Shown: in pieces, positions 1 to 9,369 of the stretch
How positions within the stretch are numbered: position 1 is the stretch's first letter
Layout: each line of letters begins with the position of its first letter
Source: Pseudanabaena sp. lw0831
Lineage (GTDB): Bacteria > Cyanobacteriota > Cyanobacteriia > Pseudanabaenales > Pseudanabaenaceae
Reading direction: 5' to 3'
Length of the DNA stretch: 37,471 bases
Assembly (NCBI RefSeq): GCF_016584665.1
Contig: NZ_BBJB01000074.1
Span: 1 to 37,471, forward strand
Translations under genes and position numbers: made by a program
Notes under the pieces: model-generated
The model's input: the letters and a program-made list of their open reading frames with translations, nothing else
Databases searched by the model: none
What the model was told of the DNA's origin: nothing

Positions 1-9
1 TTTCAAAGT

Positions 10-108
10 CCCCCAGAATTGGGGGATTTAGGGGGCTTAGATACATTGAAACGAAGACAGAGAGACTTGTGTATACACGGTAGCCCAATTCTGGGGGGCT
101 AGGGGGGC
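10..108. repeat. Inverted pair of C/G-rich intergenic repeats
   Basis: Two copies of a motif containing CCCAGAATTGGG or CCCAATTCTGGG, followed by GGGGG-tracts, lie in opposite orientation at about 10-37 and 82-108. This type of repeat (CCCCCAGAATTGGGGGATTTAGGGGGC) is common between cyanobacterial genes. I see no ORF in 1-137. The repeat may be a decayed MITE-like unit, but the window starts too close to define its outer border. Confidence 0.6.
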
Positions 109-137
109 GAAAATTACAATTCTTAAATGGTTTCTAA

Positions 138-186
138 AAATCGAAATAAAGTTGCAGCGCTTTGCGCTGCAACTTTATTTCGATTT
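138..186. repeat. Perfect hairpin, 23-bp arms, TTT loop
   Basis: Arms 138-160 and 164-186 are perfect reverse complements around TTT, with the core GCGCTTTGCGC (GCAAAGC on the other strand). It lies 30 bp beyond the stop of the minus-strand phosphatase gene, so it could act as that gene's terminator. It belongs to the window-wide hairpin family. Confidence 0.85.
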
Positions 187-215
187 GGCATCACTTCGTG
201 CTGCTCTATCTATTT

Positions 216-1352
216 TTATAGGAAATCTATTTTCAATAATGAAACATCATCATCAAACTTGGCAGTTGGTGTTTCGGTACGGATCTTTTGAAGAACTAAA
301 CTAGCGTTGACTTCTTCATCTACGGCAAATTTCTCTTTCAAGAGATCGAAAAATTTTGCTGCGCCCCAAATTCTGCCATTTTCTTGACTGACCTCAAAAA
401 TGCCATCGCTAAAAATATAGAGCCTGCTGTTTAGAGGAACTGAAATCTCCGAACTAGTGTATTCAATATCTGGGAAAAATCCCACAGGCATATCTAAACT
501 CGGCAGTTCTTGTATTTGAGGATTTTCAGGATCTCTAGTAATTAATAGCCCTTGCGGATGTCCAGCATTAGCATAGAGGAGCTTACGTTGCGATCGCTTG
601 AATACTCCGTACCACATCGTAAAGTAACGACCATTATGCTGACTCATCTGAAAAGCATGATTTAGTTCAGTCATAATTTTACTTGGCTCATAAAACTTCT
701 CTTTACCGAAAGACTGCGATCGCAAGAGATTTAAAATCGAGATAGACAGTAATGCCGAACCCACCCCATGTCCTGAAGTATCGATCAGATAAATAGCAAG
801 ATGATCATCGTCTAGCCAATAAAAATCATAACAATCTCCACCTAATTGGCTAGAAGGAATAAACTCGGCTAGGATGTTAACCTCACCTTTTAAAGTCGCT
901 GGCAACAGAGATTGAATATATTCACTTGCCTCTGCAAGCTCTGCTTCTAGTAATTGCTTTTGTACTTGTAAGTCTTGGTTAAGCTGATAAATTCGTAGAC
1001 CAGCTCTTACACTAGCGATTAATTCAGTTTTGTCGATCGGCTTAGATAAGAAATCATCAGCTCCATTATCTAAAGCCTGAACCTTGTCTTCTACAGCTCC
1101 TTTAGAGGTTAGCAAAATAAAAATTGTTGACGATAAATTCTGATCTAGCTTGAGTTGGCGGCAGACTTCTAGCCCATCTACATCTGGCATCATCCAATCA
1201 CAGATAACTAGGGCAGGGAGATGTTTTTTGGCTAAAGATATTCCCTCATTTCCATTTTTAGCTACAATCACCTTATAGCCTTGACCTTGCAGAGTGTTTT
1301 TTAAGATCATCTGCATGACAAGATCGTCATCAATTACTAGAATTTGTAACAT
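216..1352 (-). CDS. Response regulator with PP2C (RsbU/SpoIIE-type) phosphatase output
   Basis: A receiver domain occupies about residues 1-120, with the acidic pocket IDDD, phospho-acceptor D52, T82 and K104 (SKP). A short coiled linker (about 125-155) leads to a PP2C/SpoIIE serine phosphatase domain (about 165-375) with metal-binding signatures GGDCYDF, IDTSGHG and FSDGIFE. By family, such proteins dephosphorylate an anti-sigma-factor antagonist when the receiver is phosphorylated. An upstream in-frame GTG at 1370 exists, but ATG 1352 is preceded by a CAGG-like ribosome site and starts directly at the receiver, so 1352 is chosen (378 aa). The divergent neighbour at 1621 is an RsbW-like kinase, its natural partner. 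Domain assignment is certain; the downstream target is unknown. Confidence 0.93.
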   Translation of the reverse strand: MLQILVIDDDLVMQMILKNTLQGQGYKVIVAKNGNEGISLAKKHLPALVICDWMMPDVDGLEVCRQLKLDQNLSSTIFILLTSKGAVEDKVQALDNGADDFLSKPIDKTELIASVRAGLRIYQLNQDLQVQKQLLEAELAEASEYIQSLLPATLKGEVNILAEFIPSSQLGGDCYDFYWLDDDHLAIYLIDTSGHGVGSALLSISILNLLRSQSFGKEKFYEPSKIMTELNHAFQMSQHNGRYFTMWYGVFKRSQRKLLYANAGHPQGLLITRDPENPQIQELPSLDMPVGFFPDIEYTSSEISVPLNSRLYIFSDGIFEVSQENGRIWGAAKFFDLLKEKFAVDEEVNASLVLQKIRTETPTAKFDDDVSLLKIDFL

Positions 1353-1450
1353 TCTGTTTGCCTGAAGCACTATATTTAGATAGAGTTGTATAGGTCAATT
1401 TAATTGAAAAAATCATTCAAACTGAAAATACAGTGCTTTGCGCTCAAACC

Positions 1451-1513
1451 CGAACCAATAAATTTTTTGAAAGTGTTGCGAAGCAACACTTTCAAAAAAT
1501 TTATTGTGGTTCG
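1451..1513. repeat. Long hairpin, 23-bp perfect inner arms, GAA loop
   Basis: Inner arms 1457-1479 and 1483-1505 are perfect around GAA (TTGCGAAGCAA). Outer CGAACC/GGTTCG pair after a 2-base bulge. It lies between two divergent genes, so it cannot terminate either of them. It is homologous to the hairpin at 33062-33132, with mirrored changes in both arms (see findings). A short frame at 1404-1613 runs through it and looks non-coding. Confidence 0.85.
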
Positions 1514-1620
1514 TTTGATCGGAAATTGCTGTAAGTTCCTTGAAGAACCATATCTCAGTTACCAACAAATTTACAATCAGATTTATATCTTATCTCAAAA
1601 CTTATCTTGGTAGAACTGCG

Positions 1621-2043
1621 GTGTCTCAAACAATTTTTTTGCAAGTAACTACTAGTCTTAGCGATCTCGTTCCTGTTTTGAATTGGTTTGAGCAACTTCC
1701 ACATACATCTGTACCAAATGCTGATTGGTTACGGTGTAAAACAGCTCTAGCTGAAGTATTTACTAATTCTGTGCGTCATGCCCATAGAGACATGCCATCG
1801 GAAACACCCATTAGTTTAGAAGCAAATCTTACGGATAGTTCCATTGAGATCAAAGTGTTTGATTTTGGGGCAGGTTTCGATCTTTCAGAAAAACTATCAA
1901 AACTAGATGAAGTGGACGTTATGGCTCTAGGTGGCCGTGGGCTGGACTTGATCAGTCAAATGGTGGATGTCTTTACTTACGATAAAACCTCAGATGGGCG
2001 AAACTGTATGAAAATAGTCAGGTACTATGTCCCAATCTCCTGA
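1621..2043 (+). CDS. RsbW-like anti-sigma serine kinase (HATPase_c_2)
   Basis: This is a stand-alone GHKL ATPase of about 140 aa, as expected for RsbW/SpoIIAB-type regulators. The N-box AEVFTNSVRHAH, the G1 box DFGAGFD and the glycine-rich GGRGLDLI are all present. Such kinases hold a sigma factor or phosphorylate an STAS antagonist. The antagonist would be reset by the PP2C protein encoded divergently at 216-1352, so the two form a partner-switch pair, although no STAS protein is in the window. The start is uncertain: GTG 1621 gives the usual length, while TTG 1540 would add 27 atypical residues. Neither has a clear ribosome site. The 3' end overlaps the convergent kinase gene by 19 bp. Confidence 0.82.
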   Translation: MSQTIFLQVTTSLSDLVPVLNWFEQLPHTSVPNADWLRCKTALAEVFTNSVRHAHRDMPSETPISLEANLTDSSIEIKVFDFGAGFDLSEKLSKLDEVDVMALGGRGLDLISQMVDVFTYDKTSDGRNCMKIVRYYVPIS

Positions 2044-4598
2044 GCTAGATTGTTTATCTGTTCAATATCTTTAGCAATTTTCTCAAGCAAGATCGTGGTA
2101 TTTTCTAGCAGTTTTTTGTTTTTGCCACTTTCTTCTAATATGCTCGCTAGTCTGGCAACTCCAGTAATTCCGATCGCAGAACTTGAGCCTTTAATAAAAT
2201 GTGCTTCATGCTCAATATCTACATATTCTTTTGTAGATATTGAGATTTTCAAAGCTTCTAGATGTTCAGGCATCGATATTGAGTAAGCTTGCAATAGCTC
2301 TTGCTTAAATTCATTATTGCCGCTACACATTTCGTCAAGATATTGCCAATCAATTTCTACTACAAAATCACTTAGGATGTCATCAACTTCAGACGCATCA
2401 CTACTTGGTAATAAGATCTCAATGTTAGGAACAGGATTTACATCATCTTTCTCGGCAAGAATCTGGTTCCAGTAATCTAATTTCTTAGCCAAATCTTCTC
2501 TCCGCACAGGTTTACTCAAAAAATCATCCATGCCCGAATCTAGACAGCGATCTCGATCTTCTTGCAGCGCATTAGCAGTCATCGCGATAATAATTACTTT
2601 GGGAAACTTGTAATTTGGGGCTGCTTCGCGATCGCGAATTTGCCGACTAGCATTGTAGCCATCAAGGATTGGCATTTGACAATCCATCAAAATAATATCG
2701 TAAGGAACTGTTGCAAGTAGATCCAGAGCTTCTTGACCGTTAGCAACAACATCTACCTTAAAGCCCAAATTGTGCAATTGATTGACGGCAACTTTTTGAT
2801 TGATCGGACTATCTTCAGCTAATAATATTCGGAGTTTTGATGCGGTGCGAATTTCTGTGGATTTAAGATTCTTTCTGGATATTTTTTGTCCTTCTGGTGT
2901 CCCTGCGATCATATCAACTAGACTATTTAATAAACGCGCTTTGCGGACTGGTTTGCAGAGATAGTCAGCAAAGCCAATCTCCAACATACGTCTCGCTGCA
3001 CCACTTTGATCTAAAGAAGTAAGCATAGTTAAATGCATATTCTTCAGGATTTTGGAGCTTTTAATTTGAATCCCCAACTGCTCACCATCTAATTCAGGCA
3101 TTTGCATATCCAGCAAAGCAACTTGATATGGCTGCCCCATCTCTATGGCTCGAAGTAGACAAGGAATAACATCAGTAGATTGGATAAGTACATCGACTTC
3201 CATCCCCCAAGATTTCAGCTGATGGTAAAGGATATTACAGTTCGTGATGCTGTCATCTACAACTAAAATTTTCAGCCCTTGGAGAATTTCAACACCGTGG
3301 TTATGAAAATGTTTATTGGGTTTGTTGGGTTGCTTTTGGAAAGGAACTGTAAACCAGAAGGTCGAGCCTTTCTTCGCTTCGCTTTCTAAATATATACTGC
3401 CTCCCATAAGTTCCACCAATTGTTTGCAAATAACTAACCCTAAACCCGTACCACCATATTGTCGAGTCGTCGAGGCATCAACTTGAGTGAAAGGCTGAAA
3501 CAGCTTTGCTTGAGAAGCAAGAGGGATTCCAATTCCTGTGTCAATAACTTCAAAACGTAAGACGGTAGACACATCATTTTCGGACTCTAGCCCTACCTCA
3601 ATTGTGACTTCACCTTGAGGTGTGAATTTAATTGCATTGTTGGTCAAATTTAATAAAATCTGACGCAATCGACTAATATCTCCTTGCAGGTATTTTGGAA
3701 CGTCAGGATGGATAAATGTTGCTAGTTCTAATCCCTTGCTTTGAGCAGGGTTAGCTAAAATATCCGCAATTTCTTCAATGCTCGACTCTATATCAAAGTC
3801 TAGAATCTCCAATTGCATCTCTCTCGCTTCCAATTTAGAGAAGTCGAGGATTTCATTAATCAGATTTAGTAAGTGCTCACCACTATTATGAATAGTGTTA
3901 GCAAAATCCTGTTGTTGAGCATCTAGATTTGTATCAAGTAATAAACCAGTCATCCCAATCACAGCATTCATCGGCGTGCGTATTTCATGACTCATTGTTG
4001 CTAAGAAAGAGCTTTTTGCCAAATTGGAAGACTCTGCGGATTGCTTGGCTAACTGAAGTTCTTGATTCTGTTGGTTTAAAAGCTGGTTTAATTCTCTTAA
4101 TTCTTGCGTTCTGAGATGAATTCTCTTCTCCAAGTCTGCTTTAGATTGCTGTAGTAATAATTGGGTGCGCTGGTATTCGGTAACATCATTAATTGTGGCA
4201 ACTATGCTAATCTCTTTAGAATCACCATTACCAGTTTCTATATAAGTCGCTGTAACTTCGAGAATATAGCCTTGCGTACCTTGATAAAACTCGTAACTAT
4301 CACGTACTTTACCTTTTTGTGCAATTGCTAATGTTATGGGATACTTTTCATGGGAAAGAGGCTCACCATCATAATGTAGAGGCAAAAGCGCAGACATTTT
4401 TTGGGCAATTACCATAATATGCGATCGATCAACTAGGCGATCAAAAGATTGGTTACACCATTGAATATGTCCTTGTGTATTAGTGTAAACAATTGCACTA
4501 TCTATCGCACCCAAAGCGATTTTCATTCTTTCTAGGTTCGCCATGACCGATTTGTACGTCGATGGCAATTCATTAGGTTGAGAAGTGTTAGCATTCAT
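2025..4598 (-). CDS. PAS-containing hybrid histidine kinase (HisKA-HATPase-REC-REC-Hpt)
   Basis: From ATG 4598 (857 aa): a PAS domain (about 20-145), a coiled coil (about 150-195), HisKA with H204 in SHEIRTPMN, and HATPase with N-box [16 protein letters not shown] and GGTGLGL. Two receivers follow (phospho-acceptors D497 and D639) and a C-terminal Hpt with H799 (EAHFIKGSS). The layout matches BarA-type phosphorelay kinases, but without membrane segments, so it should be cytosolic. A TTG 48 codons upstream keeps the frame open, but the residues there do not look like a domain. Its catalytic and relay half is closely similar to that of the next gene (4824-8462), so the two are tandem paralogues with exchanged sensor modules. 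Ligand unknown. Confidence 0.93.
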   Translation of the reverse strand: MNANTSQPNELPSTYKSVMANLERMKIALGAIDSAIVYTNTQGHIQWCNQSFDRLVDRSHIMVIAQKMSALLPLHYDGEPLSHEKYPITLAIAQKGKVRDSYEFYQGTQGYILEVTATYIETGNGDSKEISIVATINDVTEYQRTQLLLQQSKADLEKRIHLRTQELRELNQLLNQQNQELQLAKQSAESSNLAKSSFLATMSHEIRTPMNAVIGMTGLLLDTNLDAQQQDFANTIHNSGEHLLNLINEILDFSKLEAREMQLEILDFDIESSIEEIADILANPAQSKGLELATFIHPDVPKYLQGDISRLRQILLNLTNNAIKFTPQGEVTIEVGLESENDVSTVLRFEVIDTGIGIPLASQAKLFQPFTQVDASTTRQYGGTGLGLVICKQLVELMGGSIYLESEAKKGSTFWFTVPFQKQPNKPNKHFHNHGVEILQGLKILVVDDSITNCNILYHQLKSWGMEVDVLIQSTDVIPCLLRAIEMGQPYQVALLDMQMPELDGEQLGIQIKSSKILKNMHLTMLTSLDQSGAARRMLEIGFADYLCKPVRKARLLNSLVDMIAGTPEGQKISRKNLKSTEIRTASKLRILLAEDSPINQKVAVNQLHNLGFKVDVVANGQEALDLLATVPYDIILMDCQMPILDGYNASRQIRDREAAPNYKFPKVIIIAMTANALQEDRDRCLDSGMDDFLSKPVRREDLAKKLDYWNQILAEKDDVNPVPNIEILLPSSDASEVDDILSDFVVEIDWQYLDEMCSGNNEFKQELLQAYSISMPEHLEALKISISTKEYVDIEHEAHFIKGSSSAIGITGVARLASILEESGKNKKLLENTTILLEKIAKDIEQINNLAQEIGT

Positions 4599-4823
4599 GG
4601 ATGAAATCTTGGAGTTGTTGAATAGAAACAAAGATTCTAGCGAAAATAATTCCTTGAGAGTAAGCAATTGCAGCAAGTAGATCGCCTCATTCTCAATTAT
4701 TACACTTTTCTGTATGGGTAGATATAGATAATTTAGCCACAATTTATTTTTGAATCTGATGTTACTTAGAGCAAAATCTGTCCTCTTTCTTCATCTCCTG
4801 ATCTATTAATAGCAAAGGAGAAG

Positions 4824-7800
4824 CTACACTTGATTCTCAATTTGTTTGATTCCCAACATCATCCTTTCAAATAGTAATGTTGCATTGTCTGAAAGTTTTC
4901 CTTGTTTGCTGCTCTCTTCGAGTACAGATGCTAGTTTCGCGATGCCATTAATACCGATCGCAGCGCTCGATCCTTTGACAAAATGAGCTTCTCGTTCAAT
5001 CTCAGTATATTGATTTTTAGCGATCGCAATTTGGAGGGCTGCCATATGTTCTGGAAGTGAGCTTAAATATGCTTGCAAAAGCTGTTGCTTAAACTCGACA
5101 TCACCGTTAGACATTTCTTCTAGATATGCCCAATCAACTTCTAATTCATCTTCGCTAGTGGTTGGCTCAACTTCGTGATGATATGGGGGGGCGATCGCTT
5201 TGAAATTATTCTCAACGATTTTGGTTGTTTCTAGATCATTCCTTTGAGATATGATCTTGTTCCATCTAGCGATGATATCGGCAAGATTCTCTTTGCGAAC
5301 AGGCTTGCTAAGGTAGTCGTCCATCCCTGCTGCTAAGCAGCGATCGCGATCCTCCTGCAATGCATTAGCGGTAAGGGCAATGATAATTATTTTATTAGAA
5401 TCTTGACAATCATTTGCTGTTTCTAAGGCTCGAATTTGACGACTAGTACTATAACCATCCAAAATTGGCATTTGACAGTCCATCAAAATAATATCGTAAT
5501 GAATTTGAGAGCACAGATCTAATGCTTCCTGTCCATTTGACGCGACATCGGCTTGATATCCTAAACTTTGGAGTTGATTGATCGCAACTTTCTGATTAAC
5601 TAAACTATCTTCTGCAAGCAAGATTTTAAGGCTGGAAGGCTGAGTGGGAGGTAGTATGCATATAGGATAAATCGGTGATTCAATAGCTAATTTTTGGGAG
5701 ATTCCAGAGATGGTCTCAATTAGACAATTCAAGAGGCGCATCTTGCGGACTGGTTTGCGAAGATACTCAGTAAAGCCAATCTCAATCATGCGCGTAGCAT
5801 CCCCACCTTGATCGAGAGATGTCAGCATAACCAAGTGGATATCCTTCAGCTTTGCAGAGCTTTTAATCTGCATCCCCAACTGCTCGCCATCCAATTCAGG
5901 CATTTGCATATCAAGGATCGCGATCTGATATGGATCGTTTTCAGCGATCGCCCTCTCTAAATAAGATAAAGTCAAACTAGACTGCTGGATCGTATCAACA
6001 CGCATTCCAAAACTACAAAGTTGATGGTAAAGAATATTGCAGTTAGTAATACTGTCATCAACTACCAGTGTTCTTACATTTTCTAGGACTTCAGCACCTG
6101 TATTATTACGGAAACAATTAAGCTGTTTTTGTAAGGGAGTTGTGAACCAAAATGTCGAACCTTTATTCTCCTCACTTTCTAAATGAATTGTACCACCCAT
6201 CAGTTCTACAATTTGTTTGCAAATCGCCAGACCTAAGCCTGTTCCCCCATATTGACGAGTTGTAGAAGCATCAACTTGAGTAAAAGGCTGGAACAGTTTC
6301 GCTTGTGCTGCTAGGGGAATGCCGATACCAGTATCAATGATCGCAAATTTCAAAACTACATCACTTTCAGTTTCAGAATAAATCGTAACTTCAATTATGA
6401 CTTCTCCTTTAGATGTAAACTTGATGGAGTTGTTAGTCAAATTCAGTAAGACTTGACGTAACCGACTAACATCACCACGCAAACATTTTGGCACGTCAGG
6501 GTGAATAAATGATGCTAAATCTATGCCTTTGAAATGCGCCGATGGAGCAAGTATTTCCGTAATTTCTTCAATACTAATATCTAAATCAAAGTCAAGATTC
6601 TCTAATTGCATTTCACCTGCTTCTAATTTAGAGAAATCAAGAATTTCATTAATAAGGTTTAATAAGTGATCTCCACTAGTGCGGATGGTGTCGGCAAAGT
6701 CTCTCTGCCGAGCGTCAAGGTTAGTATCTAGTAGTAGTCCTGTCATACCGATGACAGCATTCATAGGAGTACGAATCTCATGACTCATCGTGGCTAAGAA
6801 AGAACTTTTGGCTACAGTTGCTTGTTCAGCTTCCTTACGAGCAACTTCTAACTCAACATTTTGTTGTTGTAAAAGTTTGAGTTGTTCTTTCTCTTGGGCA
6901 AGCAATCGTGATTGGGCGATCGCAATCCCAATTTGATCGGCAAGCTGGCTCAGAAGACCGATCTCAAACGTTTCCCAATGTCTTGGAGCAGAGCATTGAT
7001 GGGCGATTAGTAATCCCCACAAATGAGCATTTTCCATAATGGGGACAACTAGATTTGCTTGCACTTGAAAACTGACCAAAAGTTCTTTGTGACATTCACT
7101 GAGATTAGATTCTGCAACATTGTCGATTGCTAACTTTCGTCCTTCTTGATAGACTTTCCAATATCCCGATTGAAAGCAAGTATCGTGAATATTAGTATTT
7201 AGAGAAGATCGCCATTTAGGATTGATCGATTCTACTTCTACTGTCCCTGTCCAATTATCATGAAATCGATAAATGAGAACTCGATCAGCTCTAATGAATT
7301 TGCGAATTTCGCTTACAGAAGTATTCAGGATCTCCTGAAGATTTAGGGACTGACGAATACGTAGAGCAATGTCGGAAAGCAACAGCGATCGCCAATTCTG
7401 TTTGCGCAAATCTCTTTCGATTTTGCGCTTTTCCATAAATTGACCGATCTGTCTGCTGATCGCTGTCACCACGTTGAGTAGTTCTAGATTAGAATCCTGA
7501 TATTCGCGACTAAACATCGTAATTACAGCTAAAACCGTCTCATTCTCTCCACATACAGGAAAACTTAACGCATAGTTTATACCTATTCTTTTTACAACTT
7601 CTGATTTGTAAAAATTAGGATATTGGTCAATCTCCACACACTTAGCCTTTCCTTCCGCCCAAACCGAGCCAATCAAACCAGAGCCGTATTCAACTGACAT
7701 CAGTTGATGGGTCTGAATTAGCTCTGTTGATTCAATTTCTGGTTTGGAATAACTGGTCATCAGGCTTAAAGCACGAGGATAGTTACTGGTAAGCCATAGT

Positions 7801-8462
7801 TCAGCAATATCCCAAGACAGCAGTTCGCATAGCGTCCGTAAAATTCGCATTGCCGCACTACTAAAGTTAGATGACTCTGCAAGGACTCCAGCGATTTGAT
7901 TTTGGGCAGACACCAATTTTTCGGTCTGCTGGCGACGAACAAGCACTGACATAAGCAGCTTTGATGCTTCGTTGTTACGCCGTAACTCTAACTGGCTAAT
8001 AACCAGACGACCAAGGGCTTCGAGTTGTTGAATCTGTTGAGGTGTCAAGTCTCGTGGCTGGCGATCTATGACACATAAAGTTCCTAAATTAAAATTATCC
8101 GAAGTCTTTAAAGGTACGCCAGCATAAAAGCGGATATTTGGCTCATTAACCACCAATGGATTGTCAGCAAAGCGAGGATCTTGAATTGCATCTGGAACAT
8201 TTAAGAGTGCATCATTGGCAACCGCATGACCACAGAAGGAAATATCTCGCGGGGTCTCTGATGCGTCAATGCCAACACGCGACTTAAACCACTGCCGATC
8301 GCGATCAATTAAAGATATCAAAGCGATTGGTGTGCCGCAGATACTTGCCGCTAGTTGGGTCAGGTCATCATATTCCTGCTCTGGTAATGTATCAAGAACG
8401 TTGTAGCGCTCAAGAGCAGCTTGGCGATCGCTCTCGTTCAGTGGCATTTGGGGTTTCTGCAT
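4824..8462 (-). CDS. Cyanobacteriochrome hybrid histidine kinase (GAF-GAF-CBCR GAF-HisKA-HATPase-REC-REC-Hpt)
   Basis: The 1212-residue protein starts with two ordinary GAF domains (about 20-160 and 183-345). The third (about 365-520) is a bilin-binding cyanobacteriochrome GAF. It has the canonical chromophore cysteine C457 followed by H458 (SECHKELL), and a DXCF motif (D427-T-C429-F430) carrying a second cysteine 28 residues earlier, the same spacing as C494/C522 in TePixJ. The tail [10 protein letters not shown] is also typical. Then come HisKA (H561), HATPase ([23 protein letters not shown]), receivers with D851 and D995, and Hpt H1160. Family knowledge predicts a reversible blue-absorbing dark state and a photoproduct near green. 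No transmembrane segment is seen. ATG 8462 gives a full first GAF. The output partner is unknown; orphan regulators at 13152 and 13745 are candidates only by proximity. Confidence 0.93.
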   Translation of the reverse strand: MQKPQMPLNESDRQAALERYNVLDTLPEQEYDDLTQLAASICGTPIALISLIDRDRQWFKSRVGIDASETPRDISFCGHAVANDALLNVPDAIQDPRFADNPLVVNEPNIRFYAGVPLKTSDNFNLGTLCVIDRQPRDLTPQQIQQLEALGRLVISQLELRRNNEASKLLMSVLVRRQQTEKLVSAQNQIAGVLAESSNFSSAAMRILRTLCELLSWDIAELWLTSNYPRALSLMTSYSKPEIESTELIQTHQLMSVEYGSGLIGSVWAEGKAKCVEIDQYPNFYKSEVVKRIGINYALSFPVCGENETVLAVITMFSREYQDSNLELLNVVTAISRQIGQFMEKRKIERDLRKQNWRSLLLSDIALRIRQSLNLQEILNTSVSEIRKFIRADRVLIYRFHDNWTGTVEVESINPKWRSSLNTNIHDTCFQSGYWKVYQEGRKLAIDNVAESNLSECHKELLVSFQVQANLVVPIMENAHLWGLLIAHQCSAPRHWETFEIGLLSQLADQIGIAIAQSRLLAQEKEQLKLLQQQNVELEVARKEAEQATVAKSSFLATMSHEIRTPMNAVIGMTGLLLDTNLDARQRDFADTIRTSGDHLLNLINEILDFSKLEAGEMQLENLDFDLDISIEEITEILAPSAHFKGIDLASFIHPDVPKCLRGDVSRLRQVLLNLTNNSIKFTSKGEVIIEVTIYSETESDVVLKFAIIDTGIGIPLAAQAKLFQPFTQVDASTTRQYGGTGLGLAICKQIVELMGGTIHLESEENKGSTFWFTTPLQKQLNCFRNNTGAEVLENVRTLVVDDSITNCNILYHQLCSFGMRVDTIQQSSLTLSYLERAIAENDPYQIAILDMQMPELDGEQLGMQIKSSAKLKDIHLVMLTSLDQGGDATRMIEIGFTEYLRKPVRKMRLLNCLIETISGISQKLAIESPIYPICILPPTQPSSLKILLAEDSLVNQKVAINQLQSLGYQADVASNGQEALDLCSQIHYDIILMDCQMPILDGYSTSRQIRALETANDCQDSNKIIIIALTANALQEDRDRCLAAGMDDYLSKPVRKENLADIIARWNKIISQRNDLETTKIVENNFKAIAPPYHHEVEPTTSEDELEVDWAYLEEMSNGDVEFKQQLLQAYLSSLPEHMAALQIAIAKNQYTEIEREAHFVKGSSAAIGINGIAKLASVLEESSKQGKLSDNATLLFERMMLGIKQIENQV

Positions 8463-8636
8463 GAAATTAAACCGAATAGATCAAGTGAATAAAACGCCAG
8501 ATGCATTACGACGAGATCTTAAGTTTAGCAGAAAAAAAGAAGTAAGCCTCAGTAGTCATGAGAATATAGCCATTCTCATGATGGAACTAATTTTGGGTTT
8601 TCAGTACCTACGGCTCTAAAAAACCCAAAAATTGAT

Positions 8637-8672
8637 TTTGATAAAAGTCAGCCAACGGCTACTTTTATCAAA
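8637..8672. repeat. Hairpin with AAC loop and one bulge
   Basis: About 16 base pairs form around AAC (GCCAACGGC) with C8649 bulged. It is 11 bp from the next hairpin. Confidence 0.7.
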
Positions 8673-8683
8673 GTAAAATCTCT

Positions 8684-8732
8684 CCTATAACCACACACAT
8701 ACACCCGAAGGGTGTATGTGTGTGGTTATAGG
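8684..8732. repeat. Perfect hairpin, 23-bp arms, GAA loop, upstream of dps
   Basis: Arms 8684-8706 and 8710-8732 are perfect around GAA (CCCGAAGGG). It ends 43 bp before the chosen dps start, so it is either in the dps leader or just upstream of its promoter. Confidence 0.88.
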
Positions 8733-8775
8733 AATGGCTATAATGCAGTCAGTAATAATCTGGATAAATACTAAA

Positions 8776-9288
8776 ATGGGTAAAAACAAGGAAAAATCAG
8801 GTGATAAAGAGCTATCTAGCTCGATTAATATTGGTATTTCTGAAGAGGATCGGATTGCGATCGCTGACGGATTATCACGCTTACTTGCCGACACCTATAC
8901 TCTCTACCTCAAGACCCATAACTTCCATTGGAATGTAACGGGACCAATGTTCAATACATTGCATCTCATGTTTGAAGCCCAATATACAGAGCTTGCTCTA
9001 GCCGTTGATCTTGTTGCAGAACGCATTCGCTCCCTCGGTATTCCTGCCCCTGGTACATATTCTGCCTATGCGCAGCTCACTTCGATCCCCGAAACTGAAG
9101 GAGTGCCCAAAGCAACAGAAATGATTAAGTTGCTCGTCGAAGGACAGGAAGCTGTCACGAGAACGGCCCGTTCTATTTTTCCGATCGCGGAAAAAGCAAG
9201 TGATGAACCCACGGCAGATCTATTGACACAACGGATGCAAGTTCACGAAAAAACCGCATGGATGCTTAGAAGCCTGCTCGAAGAATAA
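8776..9288 (+). CDS. dps: Dps family DNA-binding/ferritin-like protein
   Basis: A 170-residue Dps-type four-helix protein that oxidises Fe(II) with peroxide and stores iron in a dodecamer, protecting DNA. The inter-subunit ferroxidase ligands can all be assigned: H51 (HW), H63, E67 (where many have Asp), D78 and E82, with the same 12/16/27/31 spacing from the first His as in the Listeria protein. The lysine-rich N-terminus (MGKNKEKSG) may add DNA contact. ATG 8776 is chosen because earlier in-frame ATGs (8716, 8734, 8743) would place the start inside the adjoining hairpin or add hydrophobic residues foreign to the family. The ribosome site is weak. The stop codon abuts the next hairpin. Confidence 0.92.
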   Translation: MGKNKEKSGDKELSSSINIGISEEDRIAIADGLSRLLADTYTLYLKTHNFHWNVTGPMFNTLHLMFEAQYTELALAVDLVAERIRSLGIPAPGTYSAYAQLTSIPETEGVPKATEMIKLLVEGQEAVTRTARSIFPIAEKASDEPTADLLTQRMQVHEKTAWMLRSLLEE

Positions 9289-9330
9289 TCGTAAAATCAA
9301 GCCGCGCATTGCGCGGCTTGATTTTACGAT
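9288..9330. repeat. Perfect hairpin, 20-bp arms, ATT loop, at the dps stop
   Basis: Arms 9288-9307 and 9311-9330 flank ATT; the first base is the last A of the dps TAA. It probably terminates dps and separates it from the following gene. Confidence 0.85.
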
Positions 9331-9369
9331 AGGATTAAGTTTCAAGAATGTAAGCATCTCCAATCGAAG

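Larger units (their letters stand above)
8463..8775. other. 313-bp divergent intergenic region with three stacked hairpins
   Basis: This stretch separates the divergent kinase and dps genes and must hold both promoters. It contains inverted repeats at 8557-8580, 8637-8672 and 8684-8732, plus an AT-rich imperfect pair (TTTTGGGTTTT / AAAAACCCAAAA) around 8589-8633. I could not pick out a convincing -35/-10 pair. Because the genes diverge, the hairpins are not terminators for either. Confidence 0.6.

Noticed and set aside
1404-1613. Open frame of 69 codons on the plus strand before the RsbW-like gene
   Set aside because: It reads through the long hairpin at 1451-1513, has no ribosome site and shows no domain; it is a by-product of the palindrome.
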